This document shows positions 35,680 through 44,510 of a stretch of DNA of 56,271 nt, piece after piece. Source of the stretch: Planctomycetaceae bacterium (GTDB lineage Bacteria; Planctomycetota; Planctomycetia; Pirellulales; Pirellulaceae); the NCBI GenBank assembly GCA_024642205.1, contig JAHEBQ010000042.1, positions 1-56,271 of the forward strand. Reading direction: 5' to 3'. The translations under genes and the position numbers were made by a program. The stretch's first letter is position 1. Each line of letters starts with the position of its first letter. The notes under the pieces were generated by a model. The model was given only the letters and a program-made list of their open reading frames with translations. It had not been told where the DNA came from and did no database searches.

Positions 35680-36687
35680 ATGAATTCCCCGTTCACCTTC
35701 ACCCGCAGCCTGCTGTCAATTGTGACATCCTTTGTCTTGATAGGTTGCATGTGCGGTTGCAGTAGCCTCGGGTTGAGCGGGTGGCCTGCTCAATTTCAAC
35801 TGCTCTCCAAGACCAGAGAATATGCGGCAGCGTCTCCGCTTCCATCTGGATTGCCGAACGAATTGGCCAAAACGGAAGTCCGAAGCTACTTCGTTGAACC
35901 CGGCGACCGAATCTTGATCGAGCCGATCGATCTCGAATCCGAAATCGGTTCGTTTGGCGATCAAAAAATCCAGGTCGATGGTTCCATTGATTTGGGCGAG
36001 TTCGGACGAATTCGCGTGACAGGAATGCCGGTCGAAGAGATCGAACGGGCCGTCGAAAGCCAAATCGCAATTTTTGGCAAGCGTGAACCGATGAACGTCC
36101 AGTTGGTCGAATCCAATGCCGCCGAAGTCTACGTTCTCGGCGAAGTCGGTTCTCCTGCGGCCTACCCAATCGATGGGCACGAACATGTCCTCGATGCGAT
36201 CCTGCGGGCCGGTGGTTTAACGTCGAAAGCATCGCCCTGCGATGTCGTGCTTGTCCGTCCAACGGCACCAGACAGTTGCCGGGTCGTATTACCGGTATGC
36301 TACCGACAAATCACGCAACTCGGCGACGTAACCACAAACTACCAATTGCAACCCGGCGACCGAATCGTCGTCGGTTCGCGAAGCCTCAAGGAAGAACTGG
36401 CTTTCTGGAAAAAGGAACGGGATTGTGATCGGTGCTGCAACAGTCGTTGCGTCGAATGCCAGCCGTCGAACATTAGTTACCAAAATCGCTTTACCAGCCA
36501 CTCGGGACCCTTCTCGCTTCCGGCTCAAAAAGCCTTGAAAAATGCACATGGAGAGGTCGGACCCACTCCGGCCGAGAACAGCTATTACCTGCCCAGCGAG
36601 ACGATCCCAACGGACGCCCGACCGGTATCCAAGACTGACGAAGATCTCTTCCTACCATCACTGAAGCCCGATCATTCCCGGAAATAA
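35680..36687 (+). CDS. Polysaccharide export lipoprotein (Wza/SLBB family)
   Basis: Wza-type proteins form the outer-membrane channel for capsule or exopolysaccharide. This 335-residue protein has a signal peptide with a lipobox (VLIGCMCGC, Cys23), the Poly_export domain (YFVEPGDRILIEPIDL, then VDGSIDLGEFGRIRVTGMPV, ~70-150) and one SLBB domain (EVYVLGEVGSPAAYPIDGHE, AILRAGGLTSKASP, YQLQPGDRIVVG, ~149-232). A C-terminal tail follows with a cysteine cluster C249-x2-C252-C253-x3-C257-x2-C260 that is not part of classical Wza, and ends in a disordered Pro/Ser stretch. No chain-length kinase (Wzc) is nearby. Hairpins after the stop codon may end transcription. Confidence 0.88.
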   Translation: MNSPFTFTRSLLSIVTSFVLIGCMCGCSSLGLSGWPAQFQLLSKTREYAAASPLPSGLPNELAKTEVRSYFVEPGDRILIEPIDLESEIGSFGDQKIQVDGSIDLGEFGRIRVTGMPVEEIERAVESQIAIFGKREPMNVQLVESNAAEVYVLGEVGSPAAYPIDGHEHVLDAILRAGGLTSKASPCDVVLVRPTAPDSCRVVLPVCYRQITQLGDVTTNYQLQPGDRIVVGSRSLKEELAFWKKERDCDRCCNSRCVECQPSNISYQNRFTSHSGPFSLPAQKALKNAHGEVGPTPAENSYYLPSETIPTDARPVSKTDEDLFLPSLKPDHSRK

Positions 36688-36689
36688 AC

Positions 36690-36709
36690 GGACCGGTTGA
36701 ATCCGGTCC
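36690..36709 (+). terminator. Short hairpin after the polysaccharide export gene
   Basis: GGACCGG (36690-36696) and CCGGTCC (36703-36709) are perfect reverse complements around 6 bases, two bases after the stop codon. No T-run follows, so termination is uncertain. Confidence 0.5.
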
Positions 36710-36756
36710 AACGTCCACACCTAAACCTTCGGGCATCGCCAACGAAATTCCAAAAT

Positions 36757-36785
36757 GACAGGGAAACGAATGCCGTTTCCCTGTC
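36757..36785. terminator. Perfect 12-bp hairpin between convergent genes
   Basis: GACAGGGAAACG (36757-36768) and CGTTTCCCTGTC (36774-36785) pair perfectly around a 5-base loop. The hairpin sits between the convergent export and S41 protease genes, the expected place for a bidirectional terminator, but no T-run follows on either strand. Confidence 0.65.
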
Positions 36786-36817
36786 GGTACTCCCGCTTTG
36801 AGACCGGTCCAAGGCTG

Positions 36818-38581
36818 TTATCGATCGCCCTTCAATTTGGCGATTATCTCGGCATACCGCTTGTCCTTTCGGAGATTGTCAAAATCTGAATCACCATTCA
36901 GTTGCGCGACGTCTCCAAAGCCGAGTTCAATGGCCTTCTCAAGGGTAGCCAAAGCGTCATCGAACTGGTTTTTCAGTGAATAGGCGCACGCCAGGTTGTA
37001 CGTCGCGATTCCGGCAAATTGGTCAAACTCGGAAGCCTTCTTGTGAATTTCGATTGCCTTGTCCAAATCACCATTGGCGTGCAGGCAATAGCCGTAATTG
37101 AGCCAGGCGCGTCCATCATTCGGGACCCGTTCGGTTAATTTGCCAAACGCCTGGGCGGCCTTGCCGTAGGACATCTCGGCCATCAGTTCGGCAGCTTCCT
37201 CGGCAAGGCCTGCAACATCGATGTCGGCCGTTTCCGTCTTTTCCATTTCAGCGGCCTGTTTCAACGCCAATTCCGCTGCCCTTGCCATGGCCAACTCGAT
37301 GGCCTTGTCCAAAGCCTGGTCGGCTGCCACTTCCACGTCAGGTTGGACACCAACGCCTTCCCAGTTGGTTTCAGTGATCGGATTGATCGCCCTTGCAAAT
37401 GGCATCGTGATATACATCTGCTCACCCAGCGAAACCGGCATCACGGGATGAGCCCCACCTCCGGTCGTTTCGCCGACGATGGTGCCGCGCTTCAGGTTCT
37501 TGAGGTTGTATGAAAATTCCTCAGCACCCGAAAACGTATACGAGCTGGTTAACACAAACACCTGCGTCTCGGGGCTGAACTTTTTGCCCGGGACCACTTT
37601 CTGCGTCCATGTCTCTGTCGTTGTATCTGTCGGTCGGTTGTAGAAACTGTTCAAATGAACCGGTTCGTCGAACAGGTAGCTGCTCAAGTAAGCAATCATC
37701 TCGGGAGAGCCACCTCCGTTGTCTCGCAGATCGAACACCAGGGTATTGCTGTTACCCAAAAAGTTCATCGCCGCCGACGCGGTCGCCTGCGCTTCTTTCT
37801 CACCAGAGAAGTAGTTGAATTTCAAATACCCAATTCCACTTGGCAGCATCTCCGCTTTTACAAATCCGTGATTATCGACGGGCCGACGACCGGGGCTACC
37901 TCCAGGTTGTCGTGCCTTTCCCGCCCTCACACGCAGGTGCTTGTCATGGCAAATCTCAAGCAGTTGTTTGGAGAGCCGTAAAGCGAATTCAGGAGCATCC
38001 TGGACGTCGTCGTATTGTTCGCTGGAAATTGACTTCTCCAACGCGCTGGCCATCTCCTCGCCGACCTCGGGGTAGACATATTTCGAACGGAGTTCCGCTG
38101 CCAGCCGCTCAATGACATTCGATTTCAGGTTTGCATCCAGTGGCGCGTCGACGCTGCCTTCCTCATCATCGCCAGACAACTCCATTTGAACCGATTTGAT
38201 TTTGCAGGGCTCTTTGTCCGTAACCCCGATCGTCAGTACAACATTGACGCCATTGGATGTCGCGCAGATTGCGGAAATTCCGTTTTCCGAAGTACGGACA
38301 ACTCTCTTGATCGTCAACTTTCCCAATTGGGATCGAATCATTTCCGTTTGCATCTTGCGTTTCTTGATCGTCGCATCGTCATTCTTTTCAAAGCCTTCGC
38401 GTAGAAAGGCGATTCGAGTTGTCTCGTCCGGATGGTTTACCGCATCCAGAAATCCCGACAAGCACGTGCCGGCCGGAGTTTCGGGGATGGCTTCCTGGGC
38501 ACCGATGGCGTTGAGAACCCAATGCTGCAGCAATAACGCCGTGATCAATGACATGGCATAAACGAATCTGAATTGAACCAT
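36818..38581 (-). CDS. S41-family (Tsp/C-terminal processing) peptidase with TPRs
   Basis: The 587-residue protein has a signal peptide (~8-28), an N-terminal DUF3887-like region (~35-140), an IRBP/TSP-type helical region (~150-220) and the S41 core. The core contains GYLKFNYFS, LVFDLRDNGGGSPEM (~281-295), VFVLTSSYTFSGAEEF with the candidate nucleophile Ser351, and IVGETTGGGAHP. TPR-like repeats follow at the C-terminus (~465-580, including AWLNYGYCLHANGDLDKAIE and YNLACAYSLKNQFDDALATL). No PDZ domain is obvious, which fits the IRBP-like branch of S41. It is likely periplasmic. It is divergent from a MocR-type regulator, with 107 bp between the start codons, so the two may be linked in regulation. 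Confidence 0.88.
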   Translation of the reverse strand: MVQFRFVYAMSLITALLLQHWVLNAIGAQEAIPETPAGTCLSGFLDAVNHPDETTRIAFLREGFEKNDDATIKKRKMQTEMIRSQLGKLTIKRVVRTSENGISAICATSNGVNVVLTIGVTDKEPCKIKSVQMELSGDDEEGSVDAPLDANLKSNVIERLAAELRSKYVYPEVGEEMASALEKSISSEQYDDVQDAPEFALRLSKQLLEICHDKHLRVRAGKARQPGGSPGRRPVDNHGFVKAEMLPSGIGYLKFNYFSGEKEAQATASAAMNFLGNSNTLVFDLRDNGGGSPEMIAYLSSYLFDEPVHLNSFYNRPTDTTTETWTQKVVPGKKFSPETQVFVLTSSYTFSGAEEFSYNLKNLKRGTIVGETTGGGAHPVMPVSLGEQMYITMPFARAINPITETNWEGVGVQPDVEVAADQALDKAIELAMARAAELALKQAAEMEKTETADIDVAGLAEEAAELMAEMSYGKAAQAFGKLTERVPNDGRAWLNYGYCLHANGDLDKAIEIHKKASEFDQFAGIATYNLACAYSLKNQFDDALATLEKAIELGFGDVAQLNGDSDFDNLRKDKRYAEIIAKLKGDR

Positions 38582-38679
38582 CGCTCTCTCCTATGTTTTT
38601 TCTGGTGATCAATACAATTAACCTCAATTCGCACATTGAACCCATATATTACTTGATTTGTTTTAATTTTGTAATTATC

Positions 38680-38696
38680 ATTGTCACCATGACAAT
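38680..38696. promoter_or_regulatory. Palindromic operator overlapping the MocR start codon
   Basis: ATTGTCA (38680-38686), a 3-base spacer and TGACAAT (38690-38696) form a perfect inverted repeat that contains the ATG at 38689. A TAATTA element lies just upstream (38672-38677), with no ribosome-binding site. An autoregulatory binding site for the encoded dimeric regulator is a reasonable inference. Confidence 0.6.
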
Positions 38697-40056
38697 ATGG
38701 ACTCCCGATCTCTCCTCAACCACCACCAGCAAATACGAAGCGATTGCCGAAGCGATTGCCGAAGACGTCTCGACAGGCGCTTTGACGCCGGGCCAGAAAC
38801 TCCCGCCGCAGCGCGAACTGGCAAGGCGACTTTCGGTGACCATAGGGACCATTGGGCGTGCCTATGCCCTGGCAGAAAAACGGGGGTTGATTTCGTTGGA
38901 GGTTGGGCGAGGCTCGTTTGTGAGGTCTTTCGAATCCCGATCCAATGAACTTGGTAGCCGGGGGGACGTCATTGATCTGGGACTTAACCTGCCGCCGGTA
39001 ACCGAACACGACGACTTGTTGGCTCGAACGCTGGCCCAAATCTCCAATTCCCGTAACATCGTTACGCTTTTCGGTAATGCCCCGGTCGAATCTTTTGAAC
39101 AGCATCGGGCGGCCGCGGCGAAATGGCTGAGTGATCGGGTTGCCTGTTCATCAGAAGACGTTCTGATCTGCAGCGGAACTCAAAATGCACTGATTTCGGC
39201 TTTGGCGACATTGACGAATCCGGGGGATTCGATCCTGGTCGAAGAGTTGACATTTCCGGGTTTGATTGCAGCAGCGAAGTTACTGCATTTGGAACTCGTT
39301 GCGGTCAAAATGGACGACCAGGGAATAATCCCCGCGGAACTGGATCAGGCAGCCAGGAATTCAAATGTACTTTACTGCATCCCCACGAATCAGAATCCAA
39401 CTACCGCGACGATGTCCAAGAGCCGTCGTCGGGAGATCGCAAAAATTGCTGACAGGCGTGACCTGAGCATCATTGAAGATGACGTTTATGGAAAACTGAT
39501 TGAAAACGCGCCGGCGCCGCTTGCAACTTATGCGATCCAGCGGACGATCCTGATTTCTTCACTCGCGAAAACGCTGTCGCTAGGGCTGCGATTGGCAATT
39601 GTCCGGGTCCCTGATGCGTTACGTCAGAACATGATGGCCAACATGCGCGCCACAAATTTTTTCCCATCCCCGCTGTTATGTGAAATTGCTGCAAACTGGA
39701 TCAACGATGACACGGCGACCGAGCTTCTCCACGAACAGCGAGCCATCGCCCATCGTCGCCAGCAGATCGCGCGCGAGGTCCTGCAAAAGGAATGGTTTCA
39801 GGGCGATCCCCATGGCAATCATATGTGGTTGAACCTGCCAGATGCCTGGACCGCCGAAACACTCGAACGAGCCTCAACCGAAAACGGCGTCAACCTCTAC
39901 ACTGCCACGGCATTTTCGCCAGCGGGAACGCCCCACCCCAACGCCGTCAGGATCGCCCTCGGCGCGGCGCGGCATGAAAGTGAATTGCGCATCGGACTCA
40001 ATGTTATCGCGAGACTGTTGGCTGACGGCACCGATCGTTGTTCGGTCCGCTATTGA
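38689..40056 (+). CDS. MocR-type (GntR HTH + aminotransferase-fold) transcription regulator
   Basis: The 455-residue product combines a GntR winged helix (~15-78: LTPGQKLPPQRELARRLSVT and LISLEVGRGSFV) with a class I aminotransferase-like domain. That domain has VLICSGTQNALISALATL, CIPTNQNPTTATMSKSRR, LSIIEDDVYGKL and LISSLAKTLSLGLRLA, with the PLP lysine at 294. MocR proteins sense PLP, an amino acid or an amine and control nearby genes. The start is put at 38689 because the GntR homology begins there; the frame upstream is AT-rich and hydrophobic with no ribosome-binding site. The divergent S41 protease gene is the nearest possible target. Confidence 0.92.
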   Translation: MTIWTPDLSSTTTSKYEAIAEAIAEDVSTGALTPGQKLPPQRELARRLSVTIGTIGRAYALAEKRGLISLEVGRGSFVRSFESRSNELGSRGDVIDLGLNLPPVTEHDDLLARTLAQISNSRNIVTLFGNAPVESFEQHRAAAAKWLSDRVACSSEDVLICSGTQNALISALATLTNPGDSILVEELTFPGLIAAAKLLHLELVAVKMDDQGIIPAELDQAARNSNVLYCIPTNQNPTTATMSKSRRREIAKIADRRDLSIIEDDVYGKLIENAPAPLATYAIQRTILISSLAKTLSLGLRLAIVRVPDALRQNMMANMRATNFFPSPLLCEIAANWINDDTATELLHEQRAIAHRRQQIAREVLQKEWFQGDPHGNHMWLNLPDAWTAETLERASTENGVNLYTATAFSPAGTPHPNAVRIALGAARHESELRIGLNVIARLLADGTDRCSVRY

Positions 40057-40232
40057 CGGGGCATCGAAATTGAGTCGGTTGGGCGGGCATCGACTGCCAT
40101 CGGTCAGCCTCCGTTACTCCGTTTGCTGTTCACGTTGAAATGCAAGCTTACCTCATTCCCGGTAAGCCGGAATTGGCTTTGGTTGACGGTTCTAGGGGAA
40201 ACGGCAAGCCGACTCGGTTGTCGAGGAACCCG

Positions 40233-41384
40233 CTACTCCGGATTGCCGGGTTTCGGCCGATTGAGAAAGACAGAGTTCAGCGCCTCGGAATTTGCAACCG
40301 CGATGTCGTTCTTGCCGTCGCCATCCAAGTCTCCAACCGCCAGTCCGTACGTGGCATCGGACTCACCTCCGAAGTCGACCTCCTGAAATTTCGTTCCGGA
40401 GCCAAGATTGAAAAAAACGGTGTTTGGCTGCCCGGCGTTTCCAACGACCAGGTCCAGCGTCGAATCACCATCCATATCGGCGATCTCAAGTGCATACGAG
40501 TTGCCGTCAGTCCGACCAAAATTCACCGCCGCACCGAAACCGCCTTTGCCGTCACCCAGAAATACGGCGTTGGGTTGACCGATGTTGGCCGCAACCAGAT
40601 CCAGGTTGCCATCTCCATTCAAATCGCCGATTGCGACGGCCCGGGTTTCGTCCGTTCCGGTCCCAAAAGGAATACGATCATAAAAATCCGTCCTGCCACC
40701 GTTTAACAGGACATAGTTCTGCTGCCGGTCTCGATTGGCCAGTACCAGGTCGGGATGACCGTCCTTGTTGAGATCGGCAATCGCAACCGCGATTGTCGAG
40801 TCCCGCGGACCGCCGAACGGCACGCCTTCACCATAATTTGCTTGGCCGTCATTCAGATAGTAGTGATTCTGCTTTCCCCGACAGGTCACAAGAATATCAA
40901 CATCGCCATCACGATCGATATCGGCCAGCGCCAAACTCCGCACGCTCGAGATGCTTCCGAACTCGGCATGCAGCTTGAATCGACCTTTTCCGTCATTCAA
41001 GAAAACTAGGTTGGGAGCCGTATCGTTACCCACCACAATGTCCAGGTCACCGTCCCCATCCAGATCTGCCAATTCGGTAGCGTACGTTGTCGCCAGATCT
41101 TCGCCGAGTCTGCGCATCAGGCTGAATCTTGCACGACCCTGGTTGAAGAAAACAAAATTCTGTTGCGGCCAATGTCTTCCATTGGCCACCACCAGGTCCA
41201 GTCGACCGTCCCCATCAAGATCACCGCTCCGAACTGACGCCGAGAGGTTTGGTTCGACTCCCAGAATCAACCGACTGTCGGTTACGAAAATGCGATCTTG
41301 TGCCGACACTCGGGCAGGAAGACCGGGATCCGGAAGCCAAAGCAAAGTTGGCAAAATCACTGCTTTTGCAATTCGTCGAAACAT
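40233..41384 (-). CDS. Exported FG-GAP/VCBS repeat protein (seven repeats)
   Basis: The 383-residue product has a signal peptide (AKAVILPTLLWLPDPGLPAR) and seven FG-GAP/VCBS repeats with calcium-binding loops of the form D-x-D-x-D-G-x-x-D. These are SGDLDGDGRLDLVV, LADLDGDGDLDIVV, LADIDRDGDVDILV, IADLNKDGHPDLVL, IGDLNGDGNLDLVA, IADMDGDSTLDLVV and VGDLDGDGKNDIAV. Seven units fit a closed integrin-like beta propeller; the sixth loop is degenerate. Such proteins are secreted or surface-bound and bind partners or glycans. No enzyme domain is present. The ATG at 41384 is chosen over an upstream TTG because AAGGGAG lies 8 bases before it. Confidence 0.92.
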   Translation of the reverse strand: MFRRIAKAVILPTLLWLPDPGLPARVSAQDRIFVTDSRLILGVEPNLSASVRSGDLDGDGRLDLVVANGRHWPQQNFVFFNQGRARFSLMRRLGEDLATTYATELADLDGDGDLDIVVGNDTAPNLVFLNDGKGRFKLHAEFGSISSVRSLALADIDRDGDVDILVTCRGKQNHYYLNDGQANYGEGVPFGGPRDSTIAVAIADLNKDGHPDLVLANRDRQQNYVLLNGGRTDFYDRIPFGTGTDETRAVAIGDLNGDGNLDLVAANIGQPNAVFLGDGKGGFGAAVNFGRTDGNSYALEIADMDGDSTLDLVVGNAGQPNTVFFNLGSGTKFQEVDFGGESDATYGLAVGDLDGDGKNDIAVANSEALNSVFLNRPKPGNPE

Positions 41385-41392
41385 CTGATTGG

Positions 41393-41399
41393 CTCCCTT
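41393..41399 (-). promoter_or_regulatory. Ribosome-binding site deciding the FG-GAP gene start
   Basis: On the minus strand AAGGGAG lies 8 bases upstream of the ATG at 41384 and downstream of the alternative TTG, so it supports the shorter start. Confidence 0.65.
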
Positions 41400-41869
41400 C
41401 AAAAGCGAACACTTTTCAACGATGATTCACTTGAACAACCGTTTGCCTGCGGATCATTATATCGGAGGGCACTCTCGAGCAACCGTCGGAATTCAAATCA
41501 ACACCTCTTCCACCGATGAACCAACAGGTCACCGCTGCGGGACCGGAAAAAGGACCCGGTCACGAGCCATCCCGGACTCATCAGCAACCATGAAACAAGT
41601 GTCTTGCGGCGACGCCAGTAAAAGATAACAGCCGTGAATCGAGAGGAATAAGCCAACCATTATTTTTCCTCCTGGATTCCTGTGGCTCCCCGGATTACGT
41701 GATGGTTTGTCTTTTTCAGGCGTCGACTGAGGATCCCGGGATTTCGGAGATCTGGCCATGCACGGCGACCGGTTCATTCCATTACAATTTCTCCAGTAAA
41801 ATCCGCTGAACAACAATCGCGATTTTCCGGTCACCGGTTACCCATCCTTCGTTTCCTCGACTTGACCCA
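41400..41869. other. Divergent intergenic region without a recognisable gene
   Basis: About 470 bases between the FG-GAP gene and the phosphatase gene. A 101-codon reverse frame (41529-41834) has no motif or ribosome-binding site. Promoters of both genes must lie here. Confidence 0.5.
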
Positions 41870-44206
41870 ATGATCCACATGTCAATCCAAAAAACCACTC
41901 GTCGGTTCGTTTTGAAAATTCTCCCACTGAGTGCTCTGTTGGGATTCCACCGGCAGGCCGACGCCGGAGCAGGCGATCTCGCGCAAAACGAACAACTTGA
42001 ACCAGTCAGTCGTTGGCGTAACACACACGACCGGGTCTGGTTGGGTGCAGCGTTTTGGGCAAACCCCATGGAAGACTGGCGAATTGTCGACGGCGCGGCC
42101 GAATGCCAGTCGACGGGAGGTGATCGGAGCATTCATTTGCTTACCCATCAGGTCACCGACGCGAGCAAACGATTTGGCATGACGATTTGCGCGAAACGGG
42201 TTGAGCACAACAAGACGGAAGGTGGCGTCGGATTTCGTGTGGGTACGAAAAGCGAACTCAACGAATATCGCAGCAACTGTTTCGCCAAAAACGGAATCGA
42301 TGCGGGGATCTTTGGAGGCTTTCTGAGAATTGGTCGACAAGCAAAGAAACTGGATGTCGATCCTGGAGAAAGGGAATTCGACCTGTTGCTTTCCGGCGGC
42401 CCGCGAGACGACCTGTACGAACTTACCTTGACCGCCAGTTCGAAAGGAAAAGTGATCGCCTCGCTCGTGGCAGAATTTCCACCCGACGCCGTACTGGGCA
42501 ACGTTGCCCTGGTCAACAACTTTGGAATGTCGGTCAAGCAAGGAAACGGATCACGTTACCGGTTCCGGGATTGGACGGTCGGAGGCGATGCGTTTACCGT
42601 CACCGAGACGAACAAGTTTGGCCCCATCCTCTGGTCCATGTATTCGCTCAGTGATTCCCGTGGAGACGACGGATTCGTAATGAAGATCAGTGCCTTGACG
42701 GGTCCAATGGGCAAACAGGACGCTCCCTCAATCGAGCTTCAGATTCAAGAAAATGGCCAGTGGAAATCCGCTGGATCAGCAATCCTCGATTCAGACGCCT
42801 GGGTGGCGACGTTTCGGATCCCGAATTGGGACGAAAAATCGGAGATCCCCTATCGGTTGGTCTACCGCGAAAAGCTCAGAGACGTATCGGAAGAGAAATC
42901 CGAGTGGTCGGGAATGATTCAAGCGAACCCATCGAATCGTCCATTACGTATTGGTGCATTGACCTGTCAGAAGGACTATGGGTTTCCCTATGCGCCGGTC
43001 GTCGACAATTTAATTAAACTTGACCCGGACATGTTGTATTTTTCCGGCGACCAGATTTACGAAGATCATGGCGGTTACGGTATCATTCGCGATCCGGCCG
43101 AACCCGCGATCCTGAACTACCTGCGTAAATACTACCAGTTCGGATGGGCGTTTCGGGAGGTACTGAAAGATCGACCCACGATTGTCCTGCCGGACGATCA
43201 CGATGTCTTCCAGGGAAACATCTGGGGTGAAGGGGGCGCCAGGATGAAAGACCTGGGAAAAGGTGCCTCTTCAAAGGGGGGGTATCGCGAACCGGCCCGG
43301 ATGGTCAACGCGGTTCACAAAACCTGTGTCGCACATCATCCGGACGTTTACGATCCCGCGCCGTCGAAACAGGAGATCAGTGTCTATTTTGGTGAAATGG
43401 TCTACGGCGGAGTCAGCTTTGCAATTATCGCTGACCGACAGTGGAAGAGTGGCCCCGAACGCGTCGAGACCGGAAGCGGCCGCGCCGACCATGTTAGCGA
43501 CCCCGATTTCGACTCCACCACACTGGACCAACCCGGACTGGTGTTGTTGGGCGAACGGCAGGAAGATTTCCTGCGGAAATGGAGTGTCGACTGGCGTGGG
43601 CATGCAATGAAAGTCCTGCTTAGCCAAACCGTGTTTGCCGGCGTGGCGACACATCATGGAAAATACGACGGCTACCTGAAAGCAGATCTGGATTCCGGCG
43701 GCTGGCCGCAAACGGCCCGGAACAACGCCATCAAGATCATCCGGCCGTCGATGGCCCTGCATATTTGCGGTGATCAACACTTGGCCACCGTTTCGCAATA
43801 TGGCGTCGATCAACAGCGAGATTCCAATTGGGTGTTTTGCACACCGGCAATTTCAGCCGGCTATCCTCGCTGGTGGCGTCCCGACGACGTTGACATGCCG
43901 CACCACAACCGTCCCGACCACGGTCAACCGAATACGGGAGAATTCATCGACGGATTCGGTAACCGGGTTTACGTTTATGCCGTCGGAAATCCAGAAGTCG
44001 GTAAAAAGAAAAATCGCTACGAACTGGCGCATCAAAAGGGGAGCGGTTTTGGATTGGTGACGATCGACACACAACAAAAAACATACACGCTTGATGCATT
44101 TCGTTTTCTGGTCAACGCGGCCGACGGCCAGGTGGCAAATCAGTTCGCCGGTTGGCCGCTGACAATCCACCAATCCGAGAACCGTGGGCAGAACATCATC
44201 CGTTAG
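41870..44206 (+). CDS. PhoD-like phosphatase/phosphodiesterase, exported
   Basis: The 778-residue protein begins with a twin-arginine-like signal (TTRRFVLKILPLSALLGF), which suggests Tat export of a folded metalloenzyme. Residues ~45-235 form a beta-rich N-terminal domain unlike classical PhoD; it may be a concanavalin-like or carbohydrate-binding module. The PhoD-like metallophosphatase part follows with LRIGALTCQKDYG (~360), MLYFSGDQIYEDHGGYG (~387-403), TIVLPDDHDVFQGNIWG (~437-453), ADRQWKSGP and LHICGDQHLATVSQYG (~630-645), which supply the metal-binding Asp and His residues. The natural substrate is unknown; PhoD family members act on phosphodiesters and phosphomonoesters. ATG 41870 is taken; a second ATG three codons later is equally possible. 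Confidence 0.88.
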   Translation: MIHMSIQKTTRRFVLKILPLSALLGFHRQADAGAGDLAQNEQLEPVSRWRNTHDRVWLGAAFWANPMEDWRIVDGAAECQSTGGDRSIHLLTHQVTDASKRFGMTICAKRVEHNKTEGGVGFRVGTKSELNEYRSNCFAKNGIDAGIFGGFLRIGRQAKKLDVDPGEREFDLLLSGGPRDDLYELTLTASSKGKVIASLVAEFPPDAVLGNVALVNNFGMSVKQGNGSRYRFRDWTVGGDAFTVTETNKFGPILWSMYSLSDSRGDDGFVMKISALTGPMGKQDAPSIELQIQENGQWKSAGSAILDSDAWVATFRIPNWDEKSEIPYRLVYREKLRDVSEEKSEWSGMIQANPSNRPLRIGALTCQKDYGFPYAPVVDNLIKLDPDMLYFSGDQIYEDHGGYGIIRDPAEPAILNYLRKYYQFGWAFREVLKDRPTIVLPDDHDVFQGNIWGEGGARMKDLGKGASSKGGYREPARMVNAVHKTCVAHHPDVYDPAPSKQEISVYFGEMVYGGVSFAIIADRQWKSGPERVETGSGRADHVSDPDFDSTTLDQPGLVLLGERQEDFLRKWSVDWRGHAMKVLLSQTVFAGVATHHGKYDGYLKADLDSGGWPQTARNNAIKIIRPSMALHICGDQHLATVSQYGVDQQRDSNWVFCTPAISAGYPRWWRPDDVDMPHHNRPDHGQPNTGEFIDGFGNRVYVYAVGNPEVGKKKNRYELAHQKGSGFGLVTIDTQQKTYTLDAFRFLVNAADGQVANQFAGWPLTIHQSENRGQNIIR

Positions 44207-44510
44207 GGCGACTTTTTCGCTTTTACGACCGGAGATTGACGAAAACATTCCTCTGGAAAAAAGGGTCTCCCTGGCCCAAGCTTTTTACTTGTCACTACCA
44301 AGTCCCGAGCAGCAAGGAAGCCCTCATGATTCGCGTTTCTCAACAGTTCGCTGCTTGAATCTCTGATTGAATCGTTTCATTGCCCGGTAACAGCTCGCCG
44401 TTTCATGTTGTTTTTTTGTGACCGCCATCTTAACCGTTGGCGACCGAACTTTCTCGAATTTGCTTCGATTATAGAGTCAGGTCGATAAGCCTAATCCTTC
44501 GAGTTACCTT
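44207..44510. other. Intergenic region without a recognisable gene
   Basis: 304 bases between the phosphatase stop codon and the first recognisable part of the transposase relic. Nothing identifiable was seen; part of it may be the eroded start of that relic. Confidence 0.45.
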
